This document shows, piece after piece, positions 44,901-54,661 of a stretch of 64,000 nucleotides of DNA. The number at the start of each line of letters is the position of its first letter. The stretch's first letter is position 1. Below the pieces are notes generated by a model, which had not been told where the DNA came from, ran no database searches, and saw nothing but the letters and a program-made list of their open reading frames with translations. The DNA comes from Candidula unifasciata. Lineage: Eukaryota; Mollusca; Gastropoda; Stylommatophora; Geomitridae. The translations under genes and the position numbers were made by a program. Location: assembly GCA_905116865.2 (NCBI GenBank), contig CAJHNH020002453.1:44070-108069 (forward strand), read 5' to 3'.

Positions 44901-47900
44901 TTCTACTTCGTGTGATACTGGTTCTTCATCATTGTTCGATCGGGTGACATAATTGCTTTTGCCTGTAGCTGCGATATTTGCTCCTTTCAGCTGACATAAA
45001 TGACTTCATCATGGATTGATCTACCAGGTTAGGTTAGTTTTCCCACTAGTTTCATAGGATATTGTGGGACAGTTACAGCCTCATTCGTGTGGTGACTTCG
45101 CTATCCCCTGATACCCTTAACCAGTGTTTACCAACCCTTTATGTGTCATGCTCCACCTAATCCTTTCTAAAATTCTTATGTCCTCTTATGTAACTTCAAC
45201 TGTGGAGAATTTTCGAATTACTGACTACTGATTACTGATTTAAAAATCAACATCATAGCACACAAGGCATACCCATAGGTGCTCAGTCTCCTGCAGGAAA
45301 TGAAATTTCTGAAGGTCTAAATGCTAACTGTTCCCGCAGCACACTGATTATACACACGTTGTTCTCTTCCTGTCATACATACTTCCGTGCCGGATCCTTT
45401 CCTAATTACTCATTCACACATTCTTACACATGCTATTTCATCTAATCTCGTGTCTTCTGTCAACATTCATTCATATATTGTTTTCAGAATATTTTCCTTG
45501 TCCAGTATGAGTGTCCTCGTAGTTGTCGCTTTAGTAGCCAAATAAAGAAGTAAATGAATAGCATCTCAGGGTTAGAGTTCCTTTAAGCCAACAGCTCTTT
45601 TAAAACCAGGTTGTCAGATTTTCTCATTAGCCTCAATGAAAGAGGTCACTTGTCACGACGTGAGTCACCCAATGTATGTGTTTTGTTTTAATCCCCAGGG
45701 AGTGTATTCCTGTTAATGCTTCACCCTATTCTTGTTTAAAGGTCACTCTCATATCGTTATATATCTCTAGAGAAACAAATATAGGTGAAAACATTTTTAT
45801 CGAATCTATTAGTGTCCTATGTAATATTGTAGTTTTTGAAAGGATTTTAAACTGGGAAGACTAACCCGGTCTACAAATGCCCGCAGAAATTGGATGTGTT
45901 GGCCGGAAGGGGGCAAAATCACAGCCGTGTGTTGTAAATGGGCAAAACACAGTTACGTCTTTGGAGGATGCAGAAGAAGAAAAAGAACGGATTTTTGTGT
46001 GTGGAAATTTCAGTGGGGTCATAGCTTTTAATTTTTTTTAAAATTAAAACTGTTCCCGGGTTAAGAAGGTCAGTCTCCTTCTGGAGAAAGAGATCATCAC
46101 TATATGTGATTTCCATCATGGAAAATAGGGATCTGTGCCATAGAGGTCACTGAATATTTTTCCTAGACAAATCAGGGTTAGATTTCTGCAGCGGACAGAT
46201 ACAGATAATTGTTTTTTAACTGTTCTCGTGGCATTTTTACTTTGGGACAAAAGTCACAACATGGAAGAGGTTGAGGCTCACAGTGTGGTATTGCCTAAGT
46301 CAGCAGAGGCACTGCAGGAAGTGTAGAGATGGTACACATTTTTCTTTTAATTCTGGACAAATAAACTTGCTGGTGTTCACCATTTCGTTTCTCATGGACA
46401 TCAAGGTGTTTCAAACATGGAGATTACAACTGTGACCATCATGTCTAGCTACTACATTGACATACTCTGTAAGTCTCTCGAGAACCGTTGACCTAATGGT
46501 CTCTAGTTTGTTTAGGGGACTTAATGTCCAACACAATTTTATTGAATATGTTTGGTTATGGCCCTTGGCTGCCACAGCTTTTTTTTCTAGTTAGTTTTCA
46601 TTTCCGATGTCACAAACATGTCAGAGATTCATCCGGCTAGACATGTGGATTTCTCTCAGAGATACTTCAGTTGAAAGTTTTTTTTGTAATTATTGATCTT
46701 AATTTTAACATTATCCGTTCATGTAATGGAGATGTCAACATCATCACCATAAACCACTTCTGTCATTAAGCTGCATGGGGAAGAACAGTTTGTGATCCAG
46801 TGCACACTAGCTGGCACAGGCTGTTGTCACTCCATGAAGGCGTAAAGTGTTTTTAATTTTCTTGATCCATAGTATAGATAGTATTTGATGTTGCTGCATT
46901 CTAACGAGATGTCCAAACCACATGATTTGCTGTTTCTCAAGGAATCTAGTACAAGGTGTAATTCTCACAATCTGTCTGATAGTATCATGGGCATTGGTTT
47001 GTGTTCATGTTCTACTTTTTGTTTTAATTGATATTTTTTCTTCTTCTTCTCCTTTGCGTTCACCAGCTGTAAACTATGGTGGAAAGTTCAGGTTGTTCGT
47101 CCAGTTCTGGACTGCAGTCCTGTTCCAGAACCTGAGTGTTGCGTGTGCATCCGTTTTGACAGATCTGACACATTTGTGTGCAGGCTGTCAGTTATTTGCC
47201 TCTTGGGCAGATGCACTCCGACTTTGAAGGAAGCTCCCAATTAGTCGACTCTCACGACATGCTTTTGGGTAAGCAGTGGGTCTATTCTTTTTTTCCCTAT
47301 AATAGGACCCCGGAACCCACAGAGAGGGGGGGGGGGGGAATTTTGGCTAAAACACAAATAGACCCATGTAGTAAGATTTGACTAATTGGGGGCCTCCTTC
47401 GAAGTTGGAGTGCATGTGTATGTGAGTGTATGTGAGGCAAAGACCTAAAAGTCTGCGTACAGGTGAGTCAGATCTGTAAAACTGGTGTGCATACAACACT
47501 AAGATTATGGGAAAAGACTAAAGTCTTTTGGACAAACAACCATAACCTACCATCAGAGTTTACAGCCAGCAAACATGAAGAAAAAAAGAAATGGCAGACA
47601 AAATTGTCTGAACCAGTCAGCTTCATCCCAAATGCTCACACTTTGATGACCCTTATTTTTGGGAACCGAGGGTGTTGGGAGTGGATGGCAAGTGGTACGG
47701 ATGCATCCTTGCGACAGCTTTTCTTCCTTTTCTGCATTAGTCTTTTAAATTGTGGTTGGCAGATTTGATAGTTTACAACTAGGCTGGAGTATCTATGAGT
47801 TTTCCCCCCCCCCCACCACATCTGACTAAACAAACCCTTTTTTTAGTCGCCTTTTATGACGTGATTGCGAAGAGGCAGCTGATTTGTTCTTCTCCCCGCC

Positions 47901-50900
47901 TCCCACCCCAAACATAGTGCCCTGAAACCCACAATGGGACATGCAAAGGCTGAAAATGTCAGTTCATACCCAGGTGATATGATTATATGTGAACTATTTT
48001 ATGTCAGTTCATACCCAGATGATATGATTATATGTGAACTATTTTATGCCAGTTCATACCCAGGTGATATGATTATATGTGAACTATTTTATGCCAGTTC
48101 ATACCCATGTGATATGATTATATGTGAACTATTTTATGCCAGTTCATACCCAGGTGATATGATTATATGTGAACTATTTTATGCCAGTTCATACCCAGGT
48201 GATATGATTATATGTGAACTATTTTATGTCAGTTCATACCCAGGCGATATGATTATATATGAACTTTTTTGTGTGTCAGTTCATACCAAAGGAATTTGAT
48301 TATATCGGAACTATTTTTTTGTCAGTTCATACCCAGCTGATATGATTATATGTGAACCATTTTATGTCAGTTCATACAGAAGCGATATGATTATATATGA
48401 ACTATTTTTTGTCCCTTTACCACCTATTGGTGCAAAACCAGCTGATCTCTCTGCTTGATCGAATGTTCCCTTTTGGACAGGTCAGCATTCTTCAGCTGAA
48501 GGATGCTGCCTTTTCTTGGGTTATTCTGCGTGTAGTCTCTGGGTTACTTTCCCAGCTGGTGCTATCACCCATTGCATGTAGTCTCTGGGTTACTTTCCCA
48601 GCTGGTGCTATCACCCATTGTGTATAGTCTCTGGGTTACTTTCCCAGCTGGTGCTCTCACCTATTGCATGTAGTCTCTAGGTTAATTTCCCAGCTGGTGC
48701 TATCACGCATTGCGTGTAGTCTCTGGGTTACTTTCCCAGCTGGTGCTATCACCCATTGCATGTAGTCTCTGGGTTACTTTCCCAGCTGGTGCTATCACCC
48801 ATTGTGTGTAGTCTCTGGGTTACTTTCCCAGCTGGTGCTATCACCCATAGCGTGTAGTCTGGGTTACTTTCCCAGCTGGTGCTATCACCCATTGCATGTA
48901 GTCTCTGGGTTACTTTCCCAGCTGGTGCTATCACCCATAGCGTGTAGTCTGGGTTACTTTCCCAGCTGGGGCTATCACCTATAGCGTGTAGTCTGGGTTA
49001 CTTTCCCAGCTGGTGCTATCACCCATTGCATATAGTCTGGGTTACTTTCCCAGCTGCGGCTATCACCCATAGCGTGTAGTCTGGGTTACTTTCCCAGCTG
49101 GGGCTATCACCCATAGCGTGTAGTCTGGGTTACTTTCCCAGCTGGTGCTATCACCCCTAGTGTGTAGTCTCGGTTACTTTCCCAGCTGGTGCTATCACCC
49201 ATTGCGGATAATGGAATATCTCTGCTAGTTCAAGCGTCATCCTGTTTTATTGCAGTGCTTCTTCTTCTCTTCCTCCTCCTCCTTCTTCTTTTTCTTGTTT
49301 TTTTCCCATTGTAGACGGTTGGCATATTGTGTATTGTTTACAGGTCAGCAATGTGTGTTACCTTTTGGCTCAAAATATTAGTTTTCATAAAACCTCCAAT
49401 TAGTCGTCTTGAATGACATGTTTGTTAGGAAAATGGGTTTATCCCCCCTCCAACCCTTCTCCAAGTTGCGGGTGGGGGGGGGGGGGGGGTCCTTGGAACC
49501 CAAATGGGGTGCAAACTGTAACATTTGTTCTTGATTTGTTTCAGTTTTAATCATTTCTTTTCACATTCCCTGGGAATAATATTTATTTTGTTTCTTATTT
49601 AGCACTACACCATCAGAGCATGCAGTGAATCATTGATATTAGTGAAATACCACAGTAGTTTGTATGTTTTTTCATTAGGAATTACGGGTGGTTTGGCTCG
49701 TCTTAACATGGGTCCCAAGGGATTTGTTGCAGGATCTGCTGTGGGCCTGGCTTTGGGGTAAGTGAAGGTTGTTGCTTGTTTGACAATGATGCATTAAATG
49801 CGACTTTACTAGAAGTTCTCAGAAACTGAAATATGAAATACTTTTATTAACTTAACTCTTTCCATACCAGAAACATTAACTCATTGATTCCTAAGTACGA
49901 CCAGAACTGGACTATGGCATGGGAGCATACTCCACTGCAGACAGATCAAACCTACACAAACTGAGACACAATACAGAACACTGGTCTCAGAATCATCACT
50001 GGAGGTATGAGAAGCACACCAGTCAGTGAGCTGGAGGCAACTTCTGGCCTCCAGAGTTTGAGCCTTCAAAGGGAAGAAAAGGTGCTTACCCTAACAGAAA
50101 AATGTAAACGTATGAACAACAACCTCATGCACAGTATAGCAAACAACTTAACTGAAAACCGACTGAAAAGACATAGCTATCACCATCTATCAAAATTGTA
50201 CTACGCAAAAAACAGTGACATCTTTGTTAAGATCCTTCAACATGGGAAATAATCCAGGCATACAGCATAGACCTACAGACTAACTATACATTCACAACAA
50301 CAATTCCAGACATAGACAAAATGGCTGAAGAATGTGACCTAGTACTGCTTGCAGAGACCCTTGAACACGTCTACCGCTGTTACCCAAAACCCGAATGGAC
50401 ACACGTATACACCGATGGATCATTGGTGGGAGCAGAAAAAAATGGGGGCGCTAGATCGGTCATCATGCTGCAAGATGGAATCACAGTAGAAATGTTATGC
50501 GCCTTTGAAAGACTCCCAACAAACTTCAAAACAGAGCAGCAAGCAATTATTGATGCTGCCAAAGTGCTTGAAGAAATAAAAATCAAAAACAGCAAAATTG
50601 TTTTCCTTTGTGACTGCATGTCAGTCCTCCAGACGACCCAGAGGAATCCACGAGACAACATGGAGAGAGAGAGAGAGCTGACCCACCAGCTAAACAGACT
50701 CACAGAAAACAATCAAATTGTTCTCCACTGGAGACCGGCTCACTGCGGTATACCAGGAAATAAGTCAGCAGACAGACTTGCCAAAAATGGAACAAAGGAG
50801 AATAAACACACTCATCCATTATCGTTACCAGAAATCTGAACACTTATCAAGGGAGAATAAAGGAATTGTGGAGAGAACAAACTAACAGTAACCATCCACA

Positions 50901-53900
50901 AGACCCCATTCAGCAGACTCAACAGAAAACAACATCAACAATTTTCCGTCTACAAACAGGACACTGCTGGTTTAGCAACCACATGCATAAAATAAAGAAT
51001 GTAGAATCCCAACAGTGTGCCTGTCAAACAGGACCACAAACACCTGAGCACATTCTGCTGACCTGCCCACTCTACCTACAACTTCAAAAAGACACCTGGC
51101 CTCAAGAGCAAAGGATGCAGAGCAATCTATGGGGAACCATGCAGGACCTGCAGTTGACATGCGAGTTCATAGAGGTAACCCACCTGATTTTCTGATCTAA
51201 GCATACGAAACCCAACGTAAAGAAGAATAAGAAGAAATGTATGTAATTCAGTCCGGCTAATTTCTTCATGTGGTCGTTCCATGTTCGTTTTTCTGCCACT
51301 TTTTTTTTTACACACTTCCCCACCCCCCACCCTTTTTTTTCTCCTTCCACCACCAAATATTTACGAACTAAGCAATAACCCAGCTAACAAACCAAGGAGG
51401 CAACAATCTGCCACTCTTTTTCAATCCTTTTTTCAGAGGGAATAGAAAAGATGCACACAAAATGTTTGGTTGTGTTTGTGAGCTGTCTCCCATTGCCTCT
51501 GTTGAGCATTCTAGTCACATTTGATGTTATTTGGCACTTCTTATACAAAGGACAGCCTTGCGGGACATGTTCTGTGTCTATGCACAGTCTACATGTTCGC
51601 AGTGTTAAAGGGAAAGCCTTGCAGGACATGATCTGTGTCTATGTACACAGTCTACATGGGCACAGTGTTCAAGGGACAGCCTTGCGGGACATGTTCTGTG
51701 TCTATGTACACAGTCTACATGGGCACAGTGTTGAAGGGAGGGCCTTGCGGGACATGTTCTGTGTCTATGCACACAGTCCACATGGGCACAGTGTTCAAGG
51801 GACAGCCTTGCGGGACATGTTCTGTGTCTATGCACACAGACCACATGGGCACAGTGTTAAAGGGAGAGCCTTGCGGGATATGTTCTGCGTCTATGCACAC
51901 AGTCTACATGGGCACAGTGTTGAAGAGAGAGCCCTGCGGGACATGTTCTGCGTCTATGCACACAGTCCACATGGGCACAGTGTTGAACCACTCAGACAGA
52001 GCCTGTGTGCGCATGCATGCTTTTTTAGGGGGCAGTGAGTCCAGTTTGTCTTTCCACACAATGGAACCCATTTGGGGCCCAGGAACCCATATGGAGAATC
52101 TTTTCTTCTTCAGCATTCTGAACCCTTGAGGTTCATTGCTGCGGATATCAACCCCCTCCACTCATTTCTCTGGTTGGCTTTCAGTTGGAATATGGAGAAT
52201 GGCTAATTCAATTATAAAAATGTACCTGGATGCAGAATTGAAGCCAAAACCTTGGAAGTGTCTGCGTAGATAAACATTATTCTGTTAATGAAATGATATC
52301 CTGATAAAGGTTGACAGGTGTACTAAGTGTGTCCATTGACAATACAATTTTTCAGAACTGTGTATGGTGTGGTAGCCTCTGGTCTCCTTCATCTGTGTGG
52401 TATGACCGAGGATGTTATACATTTGGAGCAAGTTATATCCAGGCTGGAGGTGGAAAGGTAATCTGTTATTGATGTTTACATCTGTTAGAGACATGCAGTA
52501 TTGAAAGGCTTGGGTCCTAGGAGAGAAGGCAAGGAGGTAACTAGAATGTAGAAGGTCACAATGCTTATCCTAGAATGAGGAAATGCAACCAGGAACAATG
52601 TTATGGCAGGGCAGACCGCGACGTTAGACTTGGTCAGCAGCTGGTCTAGAAGGGAAGCTCCGATGGGTCGACATAGAGCACAGCTCTTCTGACCCAGCAG
52701 CTGCCAATGTAGGTTCCAAGATCCCTTTAAGAACAGAGAATAGACCCACTCCTTCCTCAACATGCATGTCAAAGAGGTGACTAATCAGGGGTGATTTCCT
52801 TCAAAGTTGGAGTCCATCTGCCTGAGAGGCCTGAGAACGTTGTGCAGAATGTTCTGGAGAACTAACAGACTGCATACAAATAAGCCAGTCCTGTAAAAGC
52901 AAGTTCAAGAATCAAACACCCAGGAATAGATGAAGAACCAGAAATTTCATCCAGAGTTTACAGCCGGTTAACGCTAAGAAGGAAAAGAAGATCCAGCAGC
53001 ATGTGCAACATGCTTTGTTGCAAATGTATTGGTGTTATCTTTTCTTTGGAGTCAACAAAGCAGGTCGAGAGAGGGATCATGCCATATGGGCAACACATGA
53101 TCTTTACAATACTGCACAGGCTTTGTACTCATAATGTTTATGTATTCTAGACAAAGCAATAAGGTCTTACTGTGTTCGTAAATTGTTGCTGTGATTGTTA
53201 TTCAACATTTGCTTCGTTAATATAAATTTCTGTAGCCTATGGTGCCATTTCAATGGGTTGAAATGAATTCTGTCCGTATTCCATAGTTGTGGATTTCAAG
53301 CTGTAGGATAGACATGGCCAATAAAACACCTTTTTTTTTAGGGGGGTGCCTAGTTGACCATGTTCTTAGTGCACTTGTATTCATGGCGAGGCGCAGATGC
53401 CGTCTGGAGGTGACAGGTTCAATTCCCGGCACGGTAACTATAGCTTTCAATTTTTATGTTGTCTAGTGTGTTCTTCTATCTTTCTACTTCTTTCTATGAG
53501 TGCCGATCAATACACTTTCTGTTACTCGATTAATTCATAAGCTTTGTACTGTGGAGAGGAGGAATTTCATCCCTGACCTTAGTTGGTATCGCCATAGCCT
53601 GTGAACCCCATGCCTTCCTGTGGACAAGTCTTAAAAGATGGAAGGGTGCCAGCAAGGAGGACAGGATGTTAGTGTCACATTGTGCATGATAATAGTGAGA
53701 CAATTGACAAGTGATTTCTAGCAAGCTGTGACTAGGGAGATGTTCTACAAAGGAAATGATCCGTGATTATTTTTTTGGGGTTAATTATTTGATGTTTTTG
53801 GGGTATTATATCAATCTTTTTACTGTGCAAGGTTAATGATTGTTGGTTTAGTTGTGCAGTTATATCTGTTTCTTAGCGTTCACCGGTTCTAAACTCTGCC

Positions 53901-54553
53901 GGAACGTTCTGGCTGTTTCATCCACTTCTGGACCTTGATCTTGTTCCAGGACTTGAGTTTTGCATGCACATCCATTTTACAGGCTTATTTTTGTGCGTAC
54001 TGTTGGTTCCTTGCCCTGAGGCCTTTGCAGACTCACTTGGATCTTGAATGAAGTGTAGTTATATGTTTCGGTCAGGATAACTTTTATTTCTGTATGGAAG
54101 TGAGTAGGGGCTGGCCAAGTGGTTAGAATGCAGGCAACTGGGGCTCGAATCCTCAGTAAAGATGTGGAAGCTTGTTCAATCAGGGGCAATAATAAACACC
54201 CTAACCTGCAGTCCATAGCATCTGCACTAGTCATGTGGCCCTAAATCCTGACCTAGCTGTTTTATACTCCCCGTCCCACCCCAACAAAAGCGGTATAGTA
54301 GACAGTTATGGGAGGTGCAGTAGCAGCCCAAAGGGAGAAACAGACACAGTGGTCAGCTTTACAGCCTATAACAGTTGCTGCAGGAGACGGAGCATTGATG
54401 AGTTTACCCACAGGGCTAAGATGTCAGTTTTGTGCTAACCAGTCTACCTCTGCTTATTTTGTACCCAGATCCATTGCTGGTGAGAGTATCTTCAAACAGA
54501 GAATCAAGGAACTGACAGAGCAGGCCAGTGGCATGGCAACATCGTCATGGTAA
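34093..54553 (+). CDS. TIMMDC1: TIMMDC1, complex I assembly factor (seven coding exons)
   Basis: TIMMDC1 is a multipass inner-mitochondrial-membrane protein of the Tim17/22/23 family that helps assemble the membrane arm of respiratory complex I. I joined seven exons. All introns are GT/AG and phases agree (2,0,2,1,2,2), giving 347 codons. Family landmarks in order: LCLFPRVF-like KMCLFPKVYA (res 87-96), GWDRLRELF-like GMDRVRMLLKKD (141-152), a membrane segment followed by PAYKFAKSEFI (165-192), SYRNKTSVSDYVLASGITGG (246-265), and LARLNMGPKGFVAGSAVGLA (265-284), the Gly-rich Tim17-type signature. The last exons form a charged helical tail. The human protein is 285 residues; starting at Met88 (34354) gives 260, which may be the true start. 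Coordinates include introns; exons are listed separately. The match was made by eye from knowledge of the family. Confidence 0.9.
34548..36434 (+). other. TIMMDC1 intron 1
   Basis: Contains hAT-like terminal sequence at 34629 (cagggctattcaact), short agctaagtgtattat repeats at 35385-35470, an antisense family A copy at 35640-35995 carrying a (CA)n tract (35921-35970), and an RTE-like end near 36135-36260 (shared with 46735-46935). It ends in a strong polypyrimidine run and tttgcag. Confidence 0.6.
35640..35995 (-). mobile_element. Family A retroposon, antisense, with internal CA repeat
   Basis: Has ggttctgattgttcgtccac, cagatgcactctgacttcaa and cggcatgcttgttag in family A order, then a CA microsatellite, then tctcggaacctgcacatgg at the head end. 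Confidence 0.6.
36435..36600 (+). CDS. TIMMDC1: TIMMDC1 exon 2 (first membrane segment)
   Basis: Acceptor tttttgcag, donor gtatgt. Encodes the end of Asp152 through Val207: hydrophobic ALVPIALIGFFLNYL (168-182), then PAYKFAKSEFIREHNATVFK, parallel to the IPAFIHAKQQYIE... segment of the human protein, and ends THTEAV. This and exon 5 are the most diagnostic exons. Confidence 0.92.
36678..39594. repeat. 24-bp minisatellite, about 120 units
   Basis: Unit attatctctctgtcttgctc + cctc (24 bp). The left third (36.7-37.9 kb) is heterogeneous (22-bp and shorter variants, extra ctgctc, gaatat variants); 37.95-39.03 kb is almost perfectly homogeneous; the right end is again variable (ctgaatatc, one ggcttg). 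Because 24 is a multiple of three and no unit frame contains a stop, frames up to 912 codons stay open on both strands. These are not genes. Confidence 0.97.
39605..40295 (-). mobile_element. SINE family C with internal minisatellite expansion
   Basis: The left flank 39620-39670 (gcatattgggcatatagggc, tattttataaacca) and the right part 40140-40295 (catgcaggccac, ttcaggctgggtcagtctgg, ggatccgcaggcgagcatc) are normal SINE C sequence in reverse, including the tRNA-like head at the right. Between them one ~23-bp piece of the SINE has been amplified about 20 times. Confidence 0.85.
39668..40140. repeat. 23-bp minisatellite inside SINE C, about 20 units
   Basis: Unit ggcacttggtgggggatgtg + gtc. 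Unexpanded counterpart in other SINE C copies: ggcacttggtgggtgatttt at 42963. Variation is limited to cattt for cactt and a few substitutions near the left end. Open frames of 140-250 codons on both strands are by-products. Confidence 0.95.
40690..40970 (-). mobile_element. SINE C-related element, tRNA-like head at right
   Basis: Contains ctctggtacctatttcctgg, aggctggatcaacc and a B-box complement (ggtttcgaacaccggcc), ending cactaatgcggtcccc. More diverged than the other C copies. Confidence 0.5.
41245..41530 (+). mobile_element. Family A retroposon, sense
   Basis: From ccctgtgagagttccggagc through aacaagcatgtcgactg and catctgccagagaggcatgg to gtttacagacggtgaacaca and a clean (aag)n tail (41515-41532). 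Confidence 0.75.
42890..43060 (-). mobile_element. SINE family C, truncated
   Basis: tatagggctagacctat, ggcacttggtgggtgatttt, caggccacctttacttccca, ggtacccattcaaggctggg in reverse order. The tRNA head is missing. Ends about 115 bp before exon 3. Confidence 0.7.
43178..43266 (+). CDS. TIMMDC1: TIMMDC1 exon 3
   Basis: Acceptor ttcaaccag, donor gtaagt. Encodes RKMSDYASVEAILAGGRLSL then KVTTFCASV (res 208-236). This corresponds in place to the second membrane segment of the family. Similarity in the residues is modest; the phase fit with exons 2 and 4 is the main support. Confidence 0.8.
43870..44230 (+). pseudogene. RTE-like LINE C-terminus
   Basis: The plus strand reads LRRILRIFWPNRITNEELMR, WRWLGHVCRMPCDTRAETAL, RWKADGKRRRGRPRET, then a stop, RRTIEREMKECKLTWDTM and RQQWRSLVNTLC. 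Only in-frame stops interrupt it, and the C-terminal architecture is complete. It lies in the same orientation as the host gene. Confidence 0.88.
44375..44660 (-). mobile_element. Family A retroposon, antisense
   Basis: gttcacaagctgtaaactct at the tail side through tgattgttcatccacttctg, ttttgcatgcacatcc, ttttacaacatgctttt and gaggccccgaaacccacac at the head side. Confidence 0.7.
44720..44787 (+). CDS. TIMMDC1: TIMMDC1 exon 4
   Basis: Acceptor tttctgcag, donor gtaaat. Encodes LISQFLASYRNKTSVSDYVL and AS (res 238-259). SYRNKTSVSDYV matches the VYRNKDALSHFV segment of the human protein, which fixes frame and order. Confidence 0.92.
46735..46935 (-). pseudogene. RTE-like LINE C-terminus
   Basis: The minus strand reads QQIMWFGHLVRMQQH at the right end, followed by a LRLHGVTTACAS-type tail. 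WFGHLVRM is the RTE C-terminal landmark. The tail segment (cataaaccacttctg) recurs in intron 1 at 36140. Confidence 0.65.
47045..47330 (-). mobile_element. Family A retroposon, antisense
   Basis: Complete order from gcgttcaccagctgtaaact to aggaccccggaacccacag; head to head with the next copy. Confidence 0.75.
47335..47585 (+). mobile_element. Family A retroposon, sense, diverged
   Basis: Contains aatagacccatgtagtaaga, tgactaattgggggcctcct, gtttacagccagcaaacatg and an aagaaaaaaag tail. Confidence 0.65.
47765..47945 (-). mobile_element. Family A fragment, antisense
   Basis: Has cacatctgactaaacaaacc, agtcgccttttatgacgtga and agtgccctgaaacccacaat, a variant of the family A head half. Confidence 0.5.
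47958..48410. repeat. 45-bp minisatellite, about 10 units
   Basis: Unit core gtcagttcatacccaggtga + tatgattatatgtgaactat. Starts at 47961, 48006 and 48051 give a 45-bp period. The last three units are longer and diverged. The 121-codon open frame over it reflects a period divisible by three. Confidence 0.93.
48525..49208. repeat. 46/42-bp minisatellite, about 15 units
   Basis: Unit tagtctctgggttactttcc + cagctggtgctatcacccat + tgcatg. Early units are 46 bp; later units lack four bases (tagtctgggtt), so two unit lengths coexist and are partly segregated along the array. Confidence 0.93.
49375..49520 (-). mobile_element. Family A fragment, antisense
   Basis: Contains aaacctccaattagtcgtct, gacatgtttgttagg, a G run, and ccttggaacccaaatgggg. 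Confidence 0.5.
49679..49757 (+). CDS. TIMMDC1: TIMMDC1 exon 5 (Tim17-type glycine-rich segment)
   Basis: Acceptor ttcattag, donor gtaagt. Encodes ITGGLARLNMGPKGFVAGSA and VGLAL (res 261-285), matching the [20 protein letters not shown] region of the human protein, including the Arg and the spaced glycines that define Tim17/22/23-like proteins. Confidence 0.95.
49875..51240 (+). pseudogene. 5'-truncated LINE with intact RNase H domain
   Basis: An ORF2 end on the plus strand. LRIITGGMRSTPVSELEATS and GLQSLSLQREEKVLTL (49995-50110) are the RT thumb region. 50321-50839 encodes an RNase H with THVYTDGSLVG (Asp), KTEQQAIIDAAKVL (Glu), VFLCDCMSVLQ (Asp), VLHWRPAHCGIPGNKSADRL (His, Asp): all four acidic positions are present in one 172-codon frame. 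After a stop, 50866-51195 gives FRLQTGHCWFSNHMHKI and QCACQTGPQTPEHILLTCPL, the CxC-H-C tail typical of I-group elements. The 3' end is aacgtaaagaagaataagaa. Stops between blocks make it non-autonomous. The clade (I or Nimb-like) is inference. Confidence 0.88.
51545..51990. repeat. 63-bp minisatellite, about 7 units
   Basis: Unit core gccttgcgggacatgttctg + tgtctatgcacacagtccac + atgggcacagtgttcaagg. Starts at 51555, 51616 and 51679 (61 then 63 bp). Open frames of up to 195 codons on both strands follow from the period and are not proteins. Confidence 0.93.
52356..52457 (+). CDS. TIMMDC1: TIMMDC1 exon 6 (last membrane segment)
   Basis: Acceptor tttttcag, donor gtaatc. Encodes TVYGVVASGLLHLCGMTEDV then IHLEQVISRLEVE (res 287-319): hydrophobic segment then a charged helix, as in the human TPVGGLLMAFQKYSGETV region. 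Confidence 0.9.
52725..52985 (+). mobile_element. Family A retroposon, sense, diverged
   Basis: Has gaatagacccactccttcct, tccatctgcctgagaggcct, gagtttacagccggttaacg and a aagaaggaaaagaag tail. Confidence 0.6.
53275..53530 (+). mobile_element. SINE-like element, family E
   Basis: ggatagacatggccaata, a T run, gtgcctagttgaccatg, B-box-like acaggttcaattcccggc, actatagctttcaa, ttatgttgtctagtgtgt and gatcaatacactttctg. Partner copy at 10225-10480. Confidence 0.65.
53870..54035 (-). mobile_element. Family A fragment, antisense
   Basis: Tail half: ttagcgttcaccggttctaa, ccacttctggaccttgatct, ttttgcatgcacatccattt. Confidence 0.65.
54108..54175 (+). mobile_element. tRNA-like SINE head
   Basis: ggggctggccaagtggttag (A-box) and, about 20 bp on, gggctcgaatcctcag (B-box). 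The arms do not close into a clean cloverleaf, so this is read as a SINE head and not a tRNA gene. Confidence 0.5.
54469..54553 (+). CDS. TIMMDC1: TIMMDC1 exon 7 and stop
   Basis: Acceptor gtacccag. Encodes SIAGESIFKQRIKELTEQAS and GMATSSW (res 321-347), then TAA at 54551-54553. The stop overlaps a possible donor (tcatg|gtaatc, the same hexamer as exon 6). If spliced to the strong acceptor at 56170 the next codon would be TGA, so the protein would end one residue earlier with a 3' UTR intron. Confidence 0.8.
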
Positions 54554-54661
54554 TCATGTGTACCACCTTCTTCTGTTGCTTCTTCTTCTGCTCCTTCTTT
54601 TTTATTGCTTCATCTTTTGCTGCTGTTTCCCCTTGCTTCTGTTGTTTCTGCCATTGATTTT

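Larger units (their letters stand above)
44788..49678 (+). other. TIMMDC1 intron 4 (4.9 kb)
   Basis: Contains a CPEC-type LINE end on the minus strand near 45240-45335 (EHLWVCLVCYD), an RTE-like end (46735-46935), four family A copies (47045-47330, 47335-47585, 47765-47945, 49375-49520), and two adjacent minisatellites (45 bp and 46/42 bp). G runs at 47328-47338 and 49472-49489. Confidence 0.7.
49758..52355 (+). other. TIMMDC1 intron 5
   Basis: Contains the plus-strand LINE 49875-51240, purine/pyrimidine-rich sequence at 51290-51360, and the 63-bp minisatellite 51545-51990. Confidence 0.7.
52458..54468 (+). other. TIMMDC1 intron 6
   Basis: Contains family A sense (52725-52985), SINE E (53275-53530), family A antisense (53870-54035) and a tRNA-like SINE head (54108-54175). 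Confidence 0.7.

Noticed and set aside
51451..52129. Open frames of 164 and 195 codons that look like repeat proteins
   Set aside because: They come from the 63-bp minisatellite in TIMMDC1 intron 5 and are open on both strands, with no splice support.
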